A stretch of 64,000 bases of DNA from Actinokineospora globicatena (lineage in GTDB: Bacteria > Actinomycetota > Actinomycetes > Mycobacteriales > Pseudonocardiaceae). The stretch spans positions 372,001-436,000 of the forward strand of contig NZ_JAMTCR010000006.1 of assembly GCF_024171945.1 (NCBI RefSeq), in the 5' to 3' direction. The notes beneath the pieces are model-generated. The model saw only the letters and a program-made list of their open reading frames with translations, ran no database searches and was not told where the DNA came from. Position numbers and translations under genes: made by a program. Below are positions 47,872-57,066 of this stretch, in pieces (the first letter of the stretch is position 1; each line of letters starts with the position of its first letter).

Positions 47872-48915
47872 TCAGGTCGAGATGACCACCTTGCCGGGGA
47901 AGTCGCGGGTGGACGTCGCTATGTCGGTGATGAGCTGGGGGAGGTCGTCGAGGGTGATGTAGTGGGAAACGAGGCGTTCCAGGGGGAAGGCCTCGGGGTG
48001 GGTGGTGTGGAGGCGGAAAGCTTCCTCGTAGTCCGACTTGGCGCAGCCGTAGGCGCCGGAGACGGCGAGGGGTTTGGCCTGGTGGGTCAGGGGTTTGATG
48101 AGTTCCTGGCGGCGGATGGTGTCGATGTCGAGGGTGCTGTCGGGGAAGCGGTCCGTGGACCGTGTGCCGCCGTAGAGGTGGAGGGTGCCGTGGGCGGCGG
48201 CGATGGCGGCGGCGGTGTGCAGGACGTCCTGGGTGACGATGGTGGGGACCACGATCACGACGTCGAACGTGTCGCGGAAGGACTCGGCGTCCGCTAAGGG
48301 GTGGATCTCCTGGGCGGTCAGGATCTCCCGCTGCTGGGCGAAGTCCCGGCGTGGCTCGCCCCGGTTGAACACCACGATGGAGGCGCCGAGGTGACGGGCG
48401 TGCAGGGCGAACATCAGCCCCGAGCACCCCGCGCCGATGATCCCGACCCGCTTGCCCGCCAACGAGTCCAGGCCGGTGAGCTCAAGTAGCTTGGCGTTCG
48501 CGTGCACGATGCAGGCGAACGGCTCCGGCATCCACGCCGGGTCCGACTCGGGCACCCGGATCACCGCCTGGTCTAACTCTGCCGCCGTGCCGTGCACGAA
48601 GACGTACTCGGCGAACCCGGTGGTGCGGTTCGGGGTCACGTTGGGGTTGAAGGTGACCAGCTCACCCTCGCGGAAGCCGGTGTCGGCCCCCGCGAAGGCG
48701 ACCGGCCCGAGGAACTCGTGGCCGAACAGCGGTCCCCGGTCGGTCGGGATGTCGCGGGATCCGACGACCTCCTTGGCGTCCGCGCGGCAGATCCCCATGA
48801 GGTCGGGCTTGATCACGACGGTGCCCGCGCCGAGCGACTCGTGCGGGAACGGCAGGGCCGCGACGGTCACCTCGCCGTTCACCAGGGCGGTCGTCCGGTA
48901 CGTCGACGGGAACAC
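47872..48915 (-). CDS. Zinc-type MDR alcohol dehydrogenase (last gene of cyclitol operon)
   Basis: 347 residues from a GTG after GAGGAGG. Catalytic-zinc residues are visible as Cys in MGICRAD and His-Glu in FGHEFLGPV; the four-cysteine structural zinc lobe is absent. The nucleotide-binding site reads GIIGAGCSGLMFALHA. NAD(P)-dependent oxidation of a polyol such as a cyclitol or sugar hydroxyl is likely. It follows the exporter by 42 bases and closes the operon. Confidence 0.88.
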   Translation of the reverse strand: MFPSTYRTTALVNGEVTVAALPFPHESLGAGTVVIKPDLMGICRADAKEVVGSRDIPTDRGPLFGHEFLGPVAFAGADTGFREGELVTFNPNVTPNRTTGFAEYVFVHGTAAELDQAVIRVPESDPAWMPEPFACIVHANAKLLELTGLDSLAGKRVGIIGAGCSGLMFALHARHLGASIVVFNRGEPRRDFAQQREILTAQEIHPLADAESFRDTFDVVIVVPTIVTQDVLHTAAAIAAAHGTLHLYGGTRSTDRFPDSTLDIDTIRRQELIKPLTHQAKPLAVSGAYGCAKSDYEEAFRLHTTHPEAFPLERLVSHYITLDDLPQLITDIATSTRDFPGKVVIST

Positions 48916-48957
48916 GACAACTCCTCCTCGCGGCGGGGGTTCAGTCCTCGGTGGAGA

Positions 48958-50154
48958 TCAGTCCTCTGTGGAGCCGACTTTGACTTCCTCGGCCGGGGCG
49001 GTCGAGCGGTCCATCCGCCACGACAGCAACGTGAGCAGCAGGCTCACCGCGGCGAGACCGGCGGCGGCGGGCAACACTGAACGCACGCCGAATCCGCGGT
49101 CGATCACCGCGCCACCGAGCCACGCGCCGAGGCCGTTGCCCAGGTTGAACGCCGACACGTTGACCGACAAGGCCAACGTCGGGGCGGCGTCGGCGACCGA
49201 CTGGATGCGGGCCTGCAGCGACGGGATGATGGAGAAACCGACCGCGCCGAACAGGAACAGACCCACGGCGGAGAGCACCGGCACCGTGCTCGTCGCCCAG
49301 AACAGCAGCAGCACCACCACGTTCGCGACCAGCACCGTGGTGACCCCGCGCATCACGTGGCCGTCGGCGAGCTTGCCGCCCGCGAAGTTGCCGAGCACCG
49401 CGCCGACGCCGAAGACCACCAGCAGCGCCGCGACCGTGCCCGCGCTGAACCCGCTCACGTCCATCAGCAGCGGCACCACGTAGGTCGACGCGGTGAACAC
49501 GGCGCCCTGCGCGAGCACGGTGATCACCACCGCCAGCTGCAGGTTGCGTTGGGTCAACACCTTCACCTCGCTGCGCAGCGCGCCCTTCTCGGGCCGCTCG
49601 GGCCGGGGCAGGGTGGAGGGCACGAACAGCGCGATCAACGCGACGGTCAACCCGGCGATGACCACGATGGCCAGGAACGTCGCGCGCCACCCCAGGTGCT
49701 GGCCGACGAAGGTGCCCAGCGGCGCGCCGAGCGCGTTGGCCAGGTTGAAGCCCAGGGCGATCTTCGCCATCGCCGAGCCCTGCTTGTCCGCGGGGGAGAG
49801 CATCGCGGCCAGGTTGAACGCGACCGCGACGAACGTGCCGTGGCTGAGCGAGGTGAGGATCCGCGCGGCCATCAGCGTGTCGTAGTCGGGGGCGAACACC
49901 GCGGCGACGTTGCCGAGCGCGAACACGCCCATCAGCAGCAGCACCAACGTCTTGCGCGGAAGCCGGGTGGTCAGCAGCGTGACGAACGGCCCGACGATGG
50001 TGACCCCGAGGGCGTACCCGGTGACCAGCAGGCCCGCGTCGGGCACGGTCACCGCGAGGTCGGTGGCCACGACCGGCAGCAGGCCGGAGATCACGATCTC
50101 CGCCGTGCCGACGCAGAACACGCCGAGCATCAAGGCGAACAGGACTATCGGCAT
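48958..50154 (-). CDS. MFS transporter, sugar/drug-efflux type
   Basis: 398 residues with 12 predicted helices. The start MPIVLFALMLGVFCVGTAEIVISGLLP is the AraJ/SotB/YdhP-type lead. Characteristic pieces are GYALGVTIVGPFVTLL and RILTSLSHGTFVAVAF. ATG after GGGAG. Exports drugs or sugars in this subfamily; here it probably exports the cyclitol product. It begins 31 bases after the epimerase-like gene. Confidence 0.92.
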   Translation of the reverse strand: MPIVLFALMLGVFCVGTAEIVISGLLPVVATDLAVTVPDAGLLVTGYALGVTIVGPFVTLLTTRLPRKTLVLLLMGVFALGNVAAVFAPDYDTLMAARILTSLSHGTFVAVAFNLAAMLSPADKQGSAMAKIALGFNLANALGAPLGTFVGQHLGWRATFLAIVVIAGLTVALIALFVPSTLPRPERPEKGALRSEVKVLTQRNLQLAVVITVLAQGAVFTASTYVVPLLMDVSGFSAGTVAALLVVFGVGAVLGNFAGGKLADGHVMRGVTTVLVANVVVLLLFWATSTVPVLSAVGLFLFGAVGFSIIPSLQARIQSVADAAPTLALSVNVSAFNLGNGLGAWLGGAVIDRGFGVRSVLPAAAGLAAVSLLLTLLSWRMDRSTAPAEEVKVGSTED

Positions 50155-50185
50155 GGGACGCTCCCAGGGGTCGACGAGGTGGTCT

Positions 50186-50998
50186 TCACGCGGCAGCGCC
50201 GCTGGGTGAACGGGTGGCGACGTGCGCCCTGAGCCAGTCGAGGTCGGCCGCGACGCGGGCGAGATCGCCGTCGCGGTGGTCATTCTCCAACACCAGCGCG
50301 GTGATGGTGACACCGGCCCGGTCGAGTTCGGCGAGCGCGTCTACGACCGGCGATTCCTCCAGTGCCAGGGGTTTCACGGCATCGGCGTTCTTCACGTGCA
50401 CCTGGTTGGCGACCAGCGGCCCGGCGGCGTCGATGACCTCAGCGGACGTGAGCCCGAACACCGCGATGTTGCCGGTGTCCACCACAACCCGAAACGACGG
50501 CGAGTCGACCCGCCGGACCAGCTCCCGCAGGTCCCCAGGTGTCAGTACATTCTCATTGGCCAGCAACAACTCCCGCCGCCCAGCCTCATCACACGCCCAC
50601 CGCAACACCTCAACCGTCCGCGCCAACGCTTGCGCCCCATCAATCGCGCTGCGCCGAAAACTGGGCAGGAACACCAACCCCGCCCCGACACTCCCCGCCA
50701 GATCCAACGCCCGACTGATCACCCCCCGCACCCGCCGCGCCCCCTCCGTCCCCTCCGGCGCCGTCAACCCGATGTCATTGAGCACATTGACCGACACCGC
50801 CAACGGCGCCACCCCCGTATCCCCGAACGCGCTCCGCATCCCCCGCAACCGTCCCGGTTCATCCAACTCCGGCGCCCGCCCCGGTCCTCCAAAGTCCACC
50901 TGCAGCCCATCCGCCCCCAACTCGGCGGCGAGCACGACTGCTTCCGGCCCATTCACCGGCAGCCGCCAGTCGACGAGGCCGATCTGTGTGGTGGTCAC
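50186..50998 (-). CDS. Sugar phosphate isomerase/epimerase-like TIM-barrel protein
   Basis: 270 residues from a GTG overlapping the SDR stop by 4 nt. AP-endonuclease-2-like TIM barrel: IGLVDWRLPVNGPEAVVLAAELGADGLQVDFG, ...LLLANENVLTPGDLRELV, FRVVVDTGNIAVFG and NQVHVKNADAV. Metal-binding acidic residues lie in the ENV, DTGN and VHVKNAD strands. Family members epimerise or isomerise ketoses and inositols. In this operon it could do the C2 epimerisation that AcbO carries out in acarbose formation, though the family may differ. Confidence 0.88.
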   Translation of the reverse strand: MTTTQIGLVDWRLPVNGPEAVVLAAELGADGLQVDFGGPGRAPELDEPGRLRGMRSAFGDTGVAPLAVSVNVLNDIGLTAPEGTEGARRVRGVISRALDLAGSVGAGLVFLPSFRRSAIDGAQALARTVEVLRWACDEAGRRELLLANENVLTPGDLRELVRRVDSPSFRVVVDTGNIAVFGLTSAEVIDAAGPLVANQVHVKNADAVKPLALEESPVVDALAELDRAGVTITALVLENDHRDGDLARVAADLDWLRAHVATRSPSGAAA

Positions 50999-51732
50999 AC
51001 TCGGCTCCGGTGGGATTGGGAGATCGGGGTGTGGTCGTGGATGGGGGTCCAGGTGCCGTCCGGGTGGACGACCAGGTTGTCGCCGTTGTGGTCGGCGCCC
51101 GCGGTGGTGGCGAGGGTGAGGGCGATCGGGGCGAAGCTCTCCGGGCGCATGTAGTCGGAGTAGTCGAAGTCGGCGGGGCGGCGGCGGCGGATGCCGGGGG
51201 AGTCGACCATTCCCGCTGGTAGGACCGACACGATCCGCACGAGGTCCGGGTCTTCCTCCTGGTACACGGAGTCCACAAGGGACGCACCGGCGGCCTTGGT
51301 GGCGGCGTAGCCTGAGCGCCCGGGGCCGCCGTTGAAGACCACCTCGGAGGAGACGTTGATGAACAGGCCCGGCTGGGCCGCGCGCAGCGAGGGGAGGGTC
51401 GCGGCGAGGGTCAGCCACAGCCCGTGCAGGTTTACCTCGACCTGCGTGCGCCACTGGTCCAGCGGCGTGTCGGAGAAGGTGGCCCGCTTGTCGCCGTAGC
51501 TGACCGCCGAGAACGCCACCGCGTCGAGGGGTTCCCGGCCCGCAGCCTCCAGCACCGTCCTCGCCGCCTCGGGGTCCGTCAGGTCGACCGGCGACCACCG
51601 CAGCGCACCCGGCTGCGACCGACTCAGGACGTGCACGTCCATCCCCGCCCCCGACCAGGCCCGCGCGATCGCGCCGCCGATGCCGGTGGACCCGCCCACC
51701 ACCAGACCCCGGCGTCCTGCCAACGCGGTCAT
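50995..51732 (-). CDS. Short-chain dehydrogenase/reductase of the cyclitol operon
   Basis: 245 residues. Rossmann motif GGSTGIGGAIARA, a conserved strand INVSSEVVFNGG containing the catalytic Ser, and YAATKAAG as YxxxK. It overlaps both neighbours by 4 nt. By position and family it corresponds to AcbN-like reductases acting on a valiolone- or valienone-type ketone. Confidence 0.9.
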   Translation of the reverse strand: MTALAGRRGLVVGGSTGIGGAIARAWSGAGMDVHVLSRSQPGALRWSPVDLTDPEAARTVLEAAGREPLDAVAFSAVSYGDKRATFSDTPLDQWRTQVEVNLHGLWLTLAATLPSLRAAQPGLFINVSSEVVFNGGPGRSGYAATKAAGASLVDSVYQEEDPDLVRIVSVLPAGMVDSPGIRRRRPADFDYSDYMRPESFAPIALTLATTAGADHNGDNLVVHPDGTWTPIHDHTPISQSHRSRV

Positions 51733-52871
51733 CCCACGCCTCCCCGTGTGTCGTCCCCCGGCGCGAAGCGCACGGCGAGTTTGATCAGTCGTCGACCGGA
51801 CACCACTCGTTCGCGAGAACGCGCGAGGTGCCGCATCGCTTCCGCCGCACCGTCAACATCAACCAGATGGGTGATGAGTTCCCGGTACCGGCCCGGGTGT
51901 TCCACGAGTTCGGCCGCCGCCGCGACCAGGTGGTCGTTGCCCACACCCCGATGTCCGTGCAGGGTGACGGCGGCACCGACACTGGTCCGGACCACGAACC
52001 GCAGCGCGGGATCCGGTACCCCAGCGCAGTTCGCGGCCCGGATCGCCGTGAGGTTCGCGCCGGGCAGCAGCGGACTCGTGGCCCCAGGCGGCAATCCGCC
52101 GAGCAGGTCGACAGCCACATGCCCCCGAAGCGCGCCCAACGCGATGTCCAGACATTTGAGCGTCGCGTCCCGAGGCGTCGCAAGCAACACCGCGACCCGC
52201 TCGTCGGCCGGGAGTTCAGCCAGCAGCCGGGCCCCCGCCGCGTCGTTGAGCACGCTGTGAACCCGCGGTACCGGATGGTCCTTACTCCACTCCAGCCCCG
52301 GCGCGGTGTGGTGCAGGTGGACGATCCGAGTGCTGGCACCCACCAACGTCGGTATCGCCCGCACCGCCAGATGCCCGACGACACCGTCCCCGAACACCAC
52401 CACCGTGTGCGGCTGGTGCTCCGCCAACAAACCAAGCGCGTACCGCACCACCGCGAGCGGCTCCAGCAGCGCGGCATCCACCGTGCCGTTGGCCGCGGGC
52501 AGCGGCAACACCAACCCATCCCGCACCGCCGCCGCCGCGATCAGGACGCGCCCCTGTAACAGTCCGTCCACATTGTGCCCAAGCAAAAACGAAGAATCCC
52601 CAGGATGCGTCGGGTTGACACACACGAGCGTCCCCGGCTTCAAGTGCCCCGGCACCCCGCTCCCCACCGCGACAACCCGCGCAACCCCCTCATGCCCGAT
52701 GACAGGACTGGGATCGGACCGCAGCCCGCGCAACATCTGGATGTCCGTCCCACACAACCCGGCAAACACAGGAGCCAACAGAACCTCCTGCCCCCCAGGC
52801 TCCACTGTCGCCCGCTCCTGCACCACAACCGTCCCGCCTGTCCGAACCACCGCCCGGTGCGACCCACTCAC
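51729..52871 (-). CDS. Zinc-type MDR dehydrogenase of the cyclitol operon
   Basis: 380 residues from a GTG overlapping the kinase stop. Catalytic zinc residues appear in GLCGTDIQMLRG and VIGHEGVARVV; the structural-zinc cysteines are missing. The cofactor region is VVFGDGVVGHLAVRA. Comparable to AcbL-like polyol dehydrogenases. Coupled by 4-nt overlaps to the ROK kinase and the SDR. Confidence 0.88.
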   Translation of the reverse strand: MSGSHRAVVRTGGTVVVQERATVEPGGQEVLLAPVFAGLCGTDIQMLRGLRSDPSPVIGHEGVARVVAVGSGVPGHLKPGTLVCVNPTHPGDSSFLLGHNVDGLLQGRVLIAAAAVRDGLVLPLPAANGTVDAALLEPLAVVRYALGLLAEHQPHTVVVFGDGVVGHLAVRAIPTLVGASTRIVHLHHTAPGLEWSKDHPVPRVHSVLNDAAGARLLAELPADERVAVLLATPRDATLKCLDIALGALRGHVAVDLLGGLPPGATSPLLPGANLTAIRAANCAGVPDPALRFVVRTSVGAAVTLHGHRGVGNDHLVAAAAELVEHPGRYRELITHLVDVDGAAEAMRHLARSRERVVSGRRLIKLAVRFAPGDDTRGGVG

Positions 52872-53884
52872 GCGCCCACCCCCGCCAACGCTGCTATGCC
52901 TGCGCCCACCAGACAGTCGGCTTCTCCGGCGAGGCTGACGACGATGCGGTCCGCGATCCAGTCGGGGGTGTACTTACTGGTCAAGTACAAGCCCTCGTCG
53001 GCCAGCCTGGTGAGTAGGGCGGTGCGGTAGTGCTCGCCGAGGGCGTGGGCTACTCCGCCGGTGAGGATGATGCGGTCGAGGTCGGGGTCTAGGCACAGCG
53101 CGGTCCGTAGGACGTCGGCGACGGGGGCGGCCACGGTAGCGAGTAGTTCCACCGCCAGGCTGTCCCCGGAGTGCACGGCAGCCGCGAATGTCTCCTCCCA
53201 CGGTCTCACCGAGCGACCAAGCGCGGACGCAGCCCAAGAGGCCGGACGTCGTTCGCGCATGACCCGGGCCACGCGGGCGATCCCCGGCCCGGACGAGTAC
53301 GCCGACACGTGGCCCAACTGACCGCAGTCGCACGGCAAGGAGACAGCCTCGCCCGCGACCGAAGCCGTGGCGGGGAGGTGGCCGATCTCACCTTGCAACC
53401 CGCTGCCGTCCAACGGGATCCGCCGAGAGCGCCGGTCGATCGTGCGGGCCGCGATCCCGGTGCTGATGGTCGCGAGCAACACCTTGCGGTCCCGCGCGCA
53501 CAGCGGAGACGACGCCACGTGCAGCAGCGCCGCCGTCACGTCGTTCACCACGTGCCAGTCCACATCGGACCGGACGGCGCGCAGCGAACCCAGCAGGTCG
53601 AACGGGTCCTCGTGCGGCCCCCACAACGGTGCGGACGCGTACACCGTGCCGTCGCGCTGGTCCATCGCCGCGCCGAAGGACACGCCCGCGACACCAGTCG
53701 CGGGCACGGCGTCGCAGATGACCTCGACCAGCCGCCGGCGCAGTTGCGGCACGGTGAGGTCCGGGTGGGTGCGGAAGGTGGGGGAGGTCAGGCCGCGCCG
53801 GTCGCGCAGCCCGCCCTCCGGGGTCCAGCTCGCCCACCGCACGTGGGTCCCGCCCACGTCGATCACGGTGGCCTGGGCGGTCAT
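52868..53884 (-). CDS. ROK-family cyclitol/sugar kinase
   Basis: 338 residues. ATP-binding start VIDVGGTHVRWASW, catalytic loop VVNDVTAALLH, and the ROK zinc region GEIGHLP...CDCGQLGH, in which the last cysteine of the usual CxCGxxGC is a histidine. Overlaps the cyclase by 4 nt. ROK enzymes phosphorylate glucose and similar sugars; AcbM, the 2-epi-5-epi-valiolone 7-kinase of acarbose synthesis, belongs here. The context makes a C7-cyclitol the likely substrate. Confidence 0.9.
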   Translation of the reverse strand: MTAQATVIDVGGTHVRWASWTPEGGLRDRRGLTSPTFRTHPDLTVPQLRRRLVEVICDAVPATGVAGVSFGAAMDQRDGTVYASAPLWGPHEDPFDLLGSLRAVRSDVDWHVVNDVTAALLHVASSPLCARDRKVLLATISTGIAARTIDRRSRRIPLDGSGLQGEIGHLPATASVAGEAVSLPCDCGQLGHVSAYSSGPGIARVARVMRERRPASWAASALGRSVRPWEETFAAAVHSGDSLAVELLATVAAPVADVLRTALCLDPDLDRIILTGGVAHALGEHYRTALLTRLADEGLYLTSKYTPDWIADRIVVSLAGEADCLVGAGIAALAGVGA

Positions 53885-55095
53885 GACACGGGAGCCCGCT
53901 CGCCCTGGGTCTCGGCGACGAACTCCAGCGCCGCCGCCAGATCGTCGGGGGTGAGGTCGTTGACGAACACCGCGGCGCCGATGCCGTTGGTCAGCGGGAC
54001 CCGCTGCAGGCCGTCGCGGTGCTTGATCGCGTCCCCGAGGGCGCCGTCGAGCAGGTCGGCGGTGAACACCGGGTGCGACGTGGGCAGACCGGCGTCGCGC
54101 ATCAACCTGATCGCCCGCTCGGCGTCCTTTGTGGACAGCAGGCCCCGGTTGCGGGCCAACGCGACGCAGATGGCCATGTCGACGGCCACCGCCTCGCCGT
54201 GCAGCAGCGGCGGGTCGGCGCGCAGCTCAAGCGACGGGCTGAACGTGTGGCCGTAGTCGACGGCCCGCTCCAGGTCGTCCTCCCACAGGTTGGGCTCCAG
54301 CTCGTCGAGCATCCCGGAGATGGCCCGGAACAGCACCTCGCCGGTCGCCGAACCGTGCCGCGCCAACACCTCCGCGGTGATGTCCGCGACGGTGGACTCC
54401 AGCAGCTCGAACAGGGCGACGTCCTTGATCAGCGCCATCTTGATGATCTCGGCGAGCCCGTTGACCACGTGCCGGTGCGGCAGTGTGCGCAGGAACTCCG
54501 GGTCGATCAGCGCCGACTCCGGCGCGCAGTAGGTGCCGAGCCGGTTCTTGTGGTGGCCGTGGTTGACCCCGGTCTTCACCCCGATCCCGGCGTCGATCTG
54601 ACCGACCAGCGTGGTCGGCACCCGGACGTAGGGCACGCCCCGGCGGTAGATGCTCGCGGCGAGACCGGCCACGTCGAGCACCACGCCACCGCCGATGGCG
54701 ACGACCTTCTCGGTGCGGCGCAGGATCCCCATCCGGTTCATCGCCCCGGTCACCGCGACCGCTGCTTCGAGCGACTTGGCGGCCTCGTCGCCCGGTACCG
54801 GCTCCCAGTGCGCCTCGACCCGCCACGCGTCGAAGTACTCGCGCAGCCGCTCGCCGTAGAGGTCGTGCACCGTGGAGTCGATGACGACCAGGCAGCGGGT
54901 ACGTCGACGACCGTCGGCGCCAACGGCCTTGGCGAGCGCGGAGTTGTTGAGGGACAACAGGTTCCTGGTGACGCTGACCTCGTAGTCGACCAGCCGGGTG
55001 GCCTGCACCCGCCAGTGCATCCCCGGCGGCTTCGGCAGGTCTAAGACGGTGCTGAGGCGAACGGGAACCATGGTCACTGAGGTGGTGCTGGACAT
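53881..55095 (-). CDS. 2-epi-5-epi-valiolone-synthase-like sugar phosphate cyclase
   Basis: 404 residues. Dehydroquinate-synthase-fold enzyme that cyclises sedoheptulose 7-phosphate to a C7 cyclitol. NAD-binding GGGVVLDVAGLAASIYRRGVP, then RVPTTLVGQIDAGIGVKTGV and HKNRLGTYCAPESALIDP are EEVS-like. Zinc ligands are Glu216 (NGLAEIIK), His283 (DYGHTFSP) and His299 (LLHGEAVAVDMA). The HTFSP and VNHGHHKNRLG segments favour EEVS over true dehydroquinate synthase. The ATG at 55095 follows GGGGGAT; the frame extends further but is unlikely. First gene of the operon. Confidence 0.9.
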   Translation of the reverse strand: MSSTTSVTMVPVRLSTVLDLPKPPGMHWRVQATRLVDYEVSVTRNLLSLNNSALAKAVGADGRRRTRCLVVIDSTVHDLYGERLREYFDAWRVEAHWEPVPGDEAAKSLEAAVAVTGAMNRMGILRRTEKVVAIGGGVVLDVAGLAASIYRRGVPYVRVPTTLVGQIDAGIGVKTGVNHGHHKNRLGTYCAPESALIDPEFLRTLPHRHVVNGLAEIIKMALIKDVALFELLESTVADITAEVLARHGSATGEVLFRAISGMLDELEPNLWEDDLERAVDYGHTFSPSLELRADPPLLHGEAVAVDMAICVALARNRGLLSTKDAERAIRLMRDAGLPTSHPVFTADLLDGALGDAIKHRDGLQRVPLTNGIGAAVFVNDLTPDDLAAALEFVAETQGERAPVS

Positions 55096-55666
55096 GCGAC
55101 ATCCCCCCGTGGAAGTTGTGGTGACCGGGTCGCGGGGGCGAACCGCACACCCGTCCTGGGCGACCCATTGCCAGGATGGCTTCGCCCGCGCTCCCCGTGC
55201 TACCGCCATTTCGGTGACGCGACCGGAAGAAAGCTACACCACGTGCCTTCCGGGCCTCGCAGCGAATGCGATTCGTGCTCGTTGCGCGCTGATTATCATG
55301 GCGAGGTCAACTATATACGATCCGAATTGTGACCTGGTTAACTCCCGCCAAGTGGACGCCCCGGCGACGATGCCTGCCGTGTGGGCCCACTCACGCGGGG
55401 GAAACTGTGCCGTACTGGCTGGATCTCCGCAGGATCGTCCGCGTGACTCGGTGGACCATGTCTCGATCCCCGAGGGAAGTAGTTGGTGGTCGGCGCAGGA
55501 ACAATCGCCGGTGGCTGGGTATTCCGGGATGCCCCTTGTGTGCGAAGAATCGACGAGATGGGCTGGCGGCGAATGCCGTGCGCCCCGCACTATCAATGGT
55601 GTGGCCATCCTGGCGAATCATTCCACAGCGTGAGATCCCGCAATCGCGTGACGCCCGGGACCGCTG
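55096..55666. promoter_or_regulatory. Long upstream region of the cyclitol operon
   Basis: About 570 bases without a credible gene. Part of it (55255-55345) is markedly AT-richer, with ATTATCATGG, CAACTATATACG and GGTTAAC. This should contain the operon promoter, and on the minus strand TTGACC is visible near 55300, but I cannot match a well-spaced -10. A frame of 124 codons on the minus strand and one of 145 on the plus strand are present but look like chance. Confidence 0.4.
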
Positions 55667-56878
55667 TCACCAGAGGCGGAACCGCGGACCTTTGATGGCG
55701 GAGTCGCCGGGGTTCGGGATCGCGGGCGGCTTCGGTTCCGGCACCGCTGGCGAAGCCACGGCCTGACTGGCGAGAGCCCTCTCCAGCGCCTCGTCGAGCC
55801 GGTGCGCCAGCGCTGGCTCCGCCAGGTCCTTGGTGACGAGGTCGCGCGCGCACTGGCAGTGGCTCAGCTGGTCGTCCGCAACACAGGCCAGCACCCCGAC
55901 GACCCGCAACGTCTGGGCGATGGCCCGCAAGGGGATCGGCTCGACGAGCGCGCGGGTCATCGCCTCGGCGATCGTCTCGGCCACCAAGCGAGGTGCGCCG
56001 ACGACAGTCGCGACCCACCGGATGCCCTTCTTGACGGCGGTCGGGATCGGCGCGAGCCCGTTGGCGATCGCGCTCAACGTGGCGCACCGGTCAGCGGGCC
56101 ACAGAGTGCTCCGCGCCAGCTCTCCGGCTTCCCGCACGACACCCTTGGCCACCGCGGTCGCCATGTCGTCAGCCAGCAGGTCGACCACGAACTTGGCCGC
56201 GATGCCCCGCCGGTCGTCGCGGTCCTCCGGCAGGTCCCGGTCAGCGGTCACCGGATCGGCGGCGGCACTGGTCATGGCCGCAGCAGCGGGATCGGTCGCG
56301 CTGTCGGGATCGGCAGTGCCGCTGGGAACGGCAGTGCCGCTGGAGACAGCTGTGCTGTTGGGAGCGGTGGCCGCACAGGGAGCGGCCGCGGTGGTCGCAC
56401 TCGCCTTGGCCGCCCAGAGCGTGCCGAACGAGAGGTCCAGACAATCACCGCACCCGGTCCCGCCCAGCCGCCGCGCGTCACAGGTGTTGTCCGGCCTGGT
56501 GTTCAGCTGCACCACCGACGAACAACCGGCGCACGCGAACAGATCCACCTCGGTCCGCTCGTCCGCCGCCGCCTCGGCTTGCGCCCGCGCCCGCCGCTCG
56601 TCCTCGACGGCCTGGAGTTCCCCGTGCAGCGCGAGAACCGCCCGCTGCCGCCGCTCGCTTTCGTCCCGCAGCTCCTCAAGCTGTCGCCGCAGCTCAGCGA
56701 CCTCCCACCGCGCCGCCGCCAGCCCCTCATCCCGCCGCGCGAGCTCCTTGCGCTGCCGCTCCCTCAGCTCGTCGATCACCCGCTGAGCGGTAGCCGACTC
56801 CTGCCGCACCGCCTCGTCGACGGCGGCCGTCACCCGACGTCGGAACGGTGCCAGGTCGAGCAGCAGTGCCCACAACAT
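55667..56878 (-). CDS. Coiled-coil protein with Cys-rich motif
   Basis: 403 residues. The first ~105 form a strongly charged helix (ELRERQRKELARRDEGLAAA, WEVAELRRQLEELRDES). Then come paired cysteines, FACAGCSS and GGTGCGDCLDLSF, spaced like a zinc ribbon, an Ala/Ser/Thr/Pro-rich linker, and a helical C-terminal domain with AADRCAT-like and CQCARDL pieces. No membrane segment or signal peptide. ATG at 56878; one more ATG exists at 56911. I do not recognise the family; coiled coil plus zinc site suggests a scaffold or DNA/protein-binding role. Confidence 0.65.
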   Translation of the reverse strand: MLWALLLDLAPFRRRVTAAVDEAVRQESATAQRVIDELRERQRKELARRDEGLAAARWEVAELRRQLEELRDESERRQRAVLALHGELQAVEDERRARAQAEAAADERTEVDLFACAGCSSVVQLNTRPDNTCDARRLGGTGCGDCLDLSFGTLWAAKASATTAAAPCAATAPNSTAVSSGTAVPSGTADPDSATDPAAAAMTSAAADPVTADRDLPEDRDDRRGIAAKFVVDLLADDMATAVAKGVVREAGELARSTLWPADRCATLSAIANGLAPIPTAVKKGIRWVATVVGAPRLVAETIAEAMTRALVEPIPLRAIAQTLRVVGVLACVADDQLSHCQCARDLVTKDLAEPALAHRLDEALERALASQAVASPAVPEPKPPAIPNPGDSAIKGPRFRLW

Positions 56879-56931
56879 CCCCACACGGTAGCGACCCCAC
56901 CTCCCGCGCATGGCGGAATCGCGAAGCCGCA

Positions 56932-56975
56932 CCTCAACGGTGCCGCCAGTCGCCCGACTGACGGCACCGTTGAGG
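56932..56975 (-). terminator. Terminator of the DUF6081-like secreted protein gene
   Basis: A 14-bp outer stem (CCTCAACGGTGCCG / CGGCACCGTTGAGG) continued by a CAGTCG/CGACTG inner stem, about 90 bases after the minus-strand stop at 57067 and upstream of the coiled-coil gene. Confidence 0.75.
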
Positions 56976-57066
56976 GCCGGACGGCCGTATCCCTCCACCC
57001 GAGTGCGATGGGTGGGTGTGACCGTCACACCTGCGAACTCGTGTCGCCCGGAAGCCCGATGACCGT

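Noticed and set aside
48942..48972. Short duplication TCAGTCCTC(G/T)GTGGAG between exporter and dehydrogenase
   Set aside because: Two near copies of about 14 bases; too short to assign a role and likely simple slippage.
55234..55766. Frames of 124 (minus) and 145 (plus) codons upstream of the cyclitol operon
   Set aside because: They overlap the AT-richer putative promoter region, have poor codon character and no family features.
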